A DNA stretch of 23,188 nucleotides from DATKZS01 sp035527835 [NCBI: bacterium]. Its GTDB lineage: Bacteria; RBG-13-61-14. A program made the position numbers and the translations under genes. Below, one piece after another: positions 22,601-23,188 of this stretch; the first letter of the stretch is position 1; every line of letters begins with the position of its first letter. The stretch covers positions 1 through 23,188 of the forward strand of contig DATKZS010000239.1 of NCBI GenBank assembly GCA_035527835.1, written 5' to 3'. The notes below the pieces were generated by a model. The model worked only from the letters and a program-made list of their open reading frames with translations. It was not told the origin of the DNA and made no database searches.

Positions 22601-22799
22601 GCAGCTCTCCGTCCTCCACGTCGTTCCCCGGCCACCACCACCGCACCCACGGCCGATACTCCACCCCCGGATCCTGAAACTCCTCCCACGAAATCCCGGA
22701 CGCCGCGCCCGCGGACGCATCCTTGCCCGGAAGCGCCGCCGGCGACAGGCCCAACAGCAATAACGCTGCGCCGATCATCCCTATCGCTCTTGTCCTCAT
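19617..22799 (-). CDS. Secreted GH106-like alpha-L-rhamnosidase family glycoside hydrolase
   Basis: A 1060-residue exported glycosidase likely to remove alpha-L-rhamnose (or a related sugar) from plant, algal or bacterial polysaccharides. A Sec signal peptide occupies about residues 1-25 (hydrophobic AIGMIGAALLLLGLSPAAL). Hallmarks of the family are RPWVRWWWPGNDVEDGELRR with GFGGVEIQCF, DLNLGSGWPSGG, FFNDSFEF...TPDFLAEFKKRRGYDL, SAESFVWAGRDY (Glu460, a candidate catalytic residue) and HIIYHGYSYR. The C-terminal about 120 residues form a galactose-binding-like jelly-roll (VELDLGTVHGVAEVRINGQ). ATG at 22799 follows a GA-rich GGGAGAGGGG site. The 3' 1.2 kb of the gene (about residues 650-1060) is much AT-richer than the 5' part, yet the frame is intact. 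The nearby sulfatase may act on related glycans. Confidence 0.9.
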   Translation of the reverse strand: MRTRAIGMIGAALLLLGLSPAALPGKDASAGAASGISWEEFQDPGVEYRPWVRWWWPGNDVEDGELRREIKLLYDNGFGGVEIQCFVMGLDPKADREEMARRVSFDTPSFYAHVATVMDEAKKYGMGVDLNLGSGWPSGGAHVTPAMGMKTLLWSEQKVTGPRRMHGKLRRPEKPGFYTIAKIAEYLLNSEVAQYRGDDARLMAAVAYRVAPGKSPLAPKAVRLDPESAQVITDKVDADGVVTWDAPAGKWLIVGVYLAPDGERPTLSAQADPGFVVDHFDAAAAVANVEHLAGERTGLLPYAGAPFRAFFNDSFEFKTERHITPDFLAEFKKRRGYDLAPRLAALRVPGGDNFFMEAMGVYPAPAYVLSELDARVRYDYDLTVSDLFIERYLDPLQKWAHERGLQSRAQTYGLDIDVIRAMGHVDIPETEQLYAGGSEMFLKMASSGAHLAGKNVVSAESFVWAGRDYMTTPLKIKAAADKLFTSGVNHIIYHGYSYRKTDPGYGETGWFPWSSPFVPMGTFSTNMSEANPYWKYIRDINLYIARCQYLLRQGKPDYDLIVYYPFLGFPSSFSQAQGHDEFLFNGQFDGEPEMEGGGLDALAPLLGGGTATDPRIAWLQNIWPMLQDLENNGYTWEWVNDDSLARAETRNRKIVIGDNEYKALVIANAPWIGVETAERLNQINDQLAIFIIYGAPPAIQPGFKDYSAGDNRVREAFESILKRGNSKTALAPGAAVSSLHETILSGTVELFPPYNMSIRTLSKTFYSGTVQQKQYDVPVTFNYQRRRLAEYSTYLFISNPTGMTQSNIFYCYGCVRNGEWIDPWNGRSYRHYDLSDDGLSGMVSAPFNSISQFTPYELPHFNQAASSPETDIDAPSWCSSPPDSPELAERLEWICRKSWRLVEEKNLDHWFLTVEDSGNAAKAISLPMVALNDWREIKELRYRSNAVTYKTEFDLKEFGENELVELDLGTVHGVAEVRINGQSSGVPLAPPFRLEVSGLITAGRNVIEVTVIPPLRNSFIGKARGGDKRYKQFKGKEATLLPAGLLGPTKLMMGVSENRQ

Positions 22800-22843
22800 C
22801 TCTCACCCCTCTCCCCACCTCTCAAATGGACCGCCGAGAATTT

Positions 22844-22929
22844 GGGTCAGAGCTTCAGTTTTCAGTTAATCTCGTGGCGGCCAGGACGGACAGCATCTCG
22901 TGATTAACTGAAAACTGAAGCTCTGACCC
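22844..22929. repeat. Perfect 28-bp inverted repeat with 30-nt spacer
   Basis: The arms, GGGTCAGAGCTTCAGTTTTC... (22844-22871) and ...GAAAACTGAAGCTCTGACCC (22902-22929), are perfectly complementary over 28 bp. The spacer is 22872-22901 and unrelated to either arm. It lies 45 nt upstream of the rhamnosidase start. The outer GGGTCAGA end resembles sequences often seen beside REP-associated tyrosine transposases, so a non-autonomous mobile element is a fair guess. No transposase is present. Confidence 0.9.
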
Positions 22930-23049
22930 GAGCCGCGCTCACAAATTTCTTGGCAGTGATGAATTATGAATTATAAGCATTATAGGTAATCGCCGTCCCC
23001 AATGAAAGCGCGGCCCGCCGCCAGACTCGCCGCCTCCCGCCATTCATAA
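22930..23049. other. Gene-free spacer between inverted repeat and group II intron
   Basis: I see no gene or RNA in this 120-nt stretch. It includes a short AT-rich direct repeat (GAATTAT twice around 22960-22975) and a GC-rich part that is the 3' exon side of the group II intron. Confidence 0.5.
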
Positions 23050-23188
23050 ATCGGGTAGGAGGGGGCCTCACGGCCCCCGTCCTCCCACACCACCGGACGT
23101 ACTCACCGTATCCGGCGGTTTCTTCTATCGGTTCAACTCCTGATGCCTGACGAAAAGGCTGACCAATCCGATCACCTCAAACCAATCG
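23050..23188 (-). mobile_element. 3' end of a group II intron (domains V and VI), cut by window edge
   Basis: On the minus strand, domain V spans 23118-23090. CCGCCGGA pairs with UCCGGUGG, followed by the diagnostic 2-nt CG bulge (23098-23099), a UAC/GUA upper stem and a GGUGA loop. The triad position reads CGC (23117-23115) with the expected G.U wobble in its middle pair; this form is known from group IIC introns. Domain VI spans 23083-23050: AGGA/UCCU, then GGGGGCC-GUGA-GGCCCCC, then a bulged A (at 23056) 7 nt from the 3' end CCCGAU. The splice boundary is therefore predicted between 23050 and 23049. The 5' part, and any reverse transcriptase gene, lie beyond the window. Confidence 0.85.

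Noticed and set aside
21528-22763. 411-codon open frame on the plus strand
   Set aside because: Antisense to the GH106-like gene; Arg/His/Pro-rich product typical of a high-GC shadow frame.
1-23188. tRNA or rRNA genes
   Set aside because: I saw no cloverleaf with TTCRA-type loop and CCA-side stem, and no conserved rRNA segments. A covariance-model scan would be needed to exclude them fully.
23050-23188. Ordinary terminator or REP hairpin at the right edge
   Set aside because: The GC stem of domain VI could be read that way, but the domain V stem with its CG bulge and triad, plus the CCCGAU end, fits a group II intron much better.

Overview
The window looks like a GC-rich (about 63-66 % by eye in most genes) anaerobic Gram-negative-type bacterium, probably from an uncultured lineage. 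The evidence is a tungsten/molybdenum aldehyde:ferredoxin oxidoreductase (AOR), a corrinoid methyl-transfer module, HypA/HypB, AnmK (peptidoglycan recycling), carboxyspermidine-type polyamine synthesis, a Tat-exported sulfatase and a large secreted GH106-like rhamnosidase. Phylum cannot be fixed from the sequence. A PVC-related or candidate-phylum polysaccharide degrader would fit, but that is inference.

Layout. 1-1853 (-): AOR, cut by the left edge. 2067-3622 (-): DUF2085 membrane protein coupled to a Pro/Ala-rich membrane protein. 3787-4953 (-): anmK. 5113-8885 (-): UroD-type methyltransferase, corrinoid protein and MetH-activation-domain protein, followed after 71 nt by an M20 amidohydrolase. 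9072-12021 (+): orphan NtrC/NtrX-type regulator and a sulfatase. 12309-13592 (+): glgC. 13737-17266 (+): alpha/beta hydrolase, then carboxy(nor)spermidine dehydrogenase and decarboxylase, closed by a clear intrinsic terminator. 17336-17818 (-): a 29-residue bS22/AURKAIP1-COX24-type ribosomal protein and a PilZ protein. 17987-19249 (-): hypB and hypA. 19617-22799 (-): the rhamnosidase. 23050-edge (-): the 3' end of a group II intron (domains V and VI).

The most striking signal is between the genes. Seven intergenic elements share one design although their sequences fall into four types. Each arm has two to three copies of a roughly 8-11 nt unit built on CGC(A/C/G)(A/G)A(G/T). Five have an oppositely oriented second arm, and the short loops tend to be AT-rich. 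All seven begin 10-38 nt after a stop codon. The rhamnosidase gene is followed at the same distance by a different cluster of short REP-like palindromes. A perfect 28-bp inverted repeat lies upstream of the rhamnosidase gene. Together they suggest a crowded set of non-autonomous, 3'-end-associated repeats.

Functionally, the UroD protein, corrinoid protein and activation-domain protein form a compact methyl-transfer unit whose repair subunit resembles methionine synthase rather than the usual ATP-dependent RACE reactivator. The two polyamine genes would make spermidine from putrescine and aspartate semialdehyde. The sulfatase and rhamnosidase point to use of sulfated or rhamnose-containing polysaccharides. 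The rhamnosidase gene has a sharp composition change partway along, from about 65 % GC in its 5' part to about 43 % in its 3' part.
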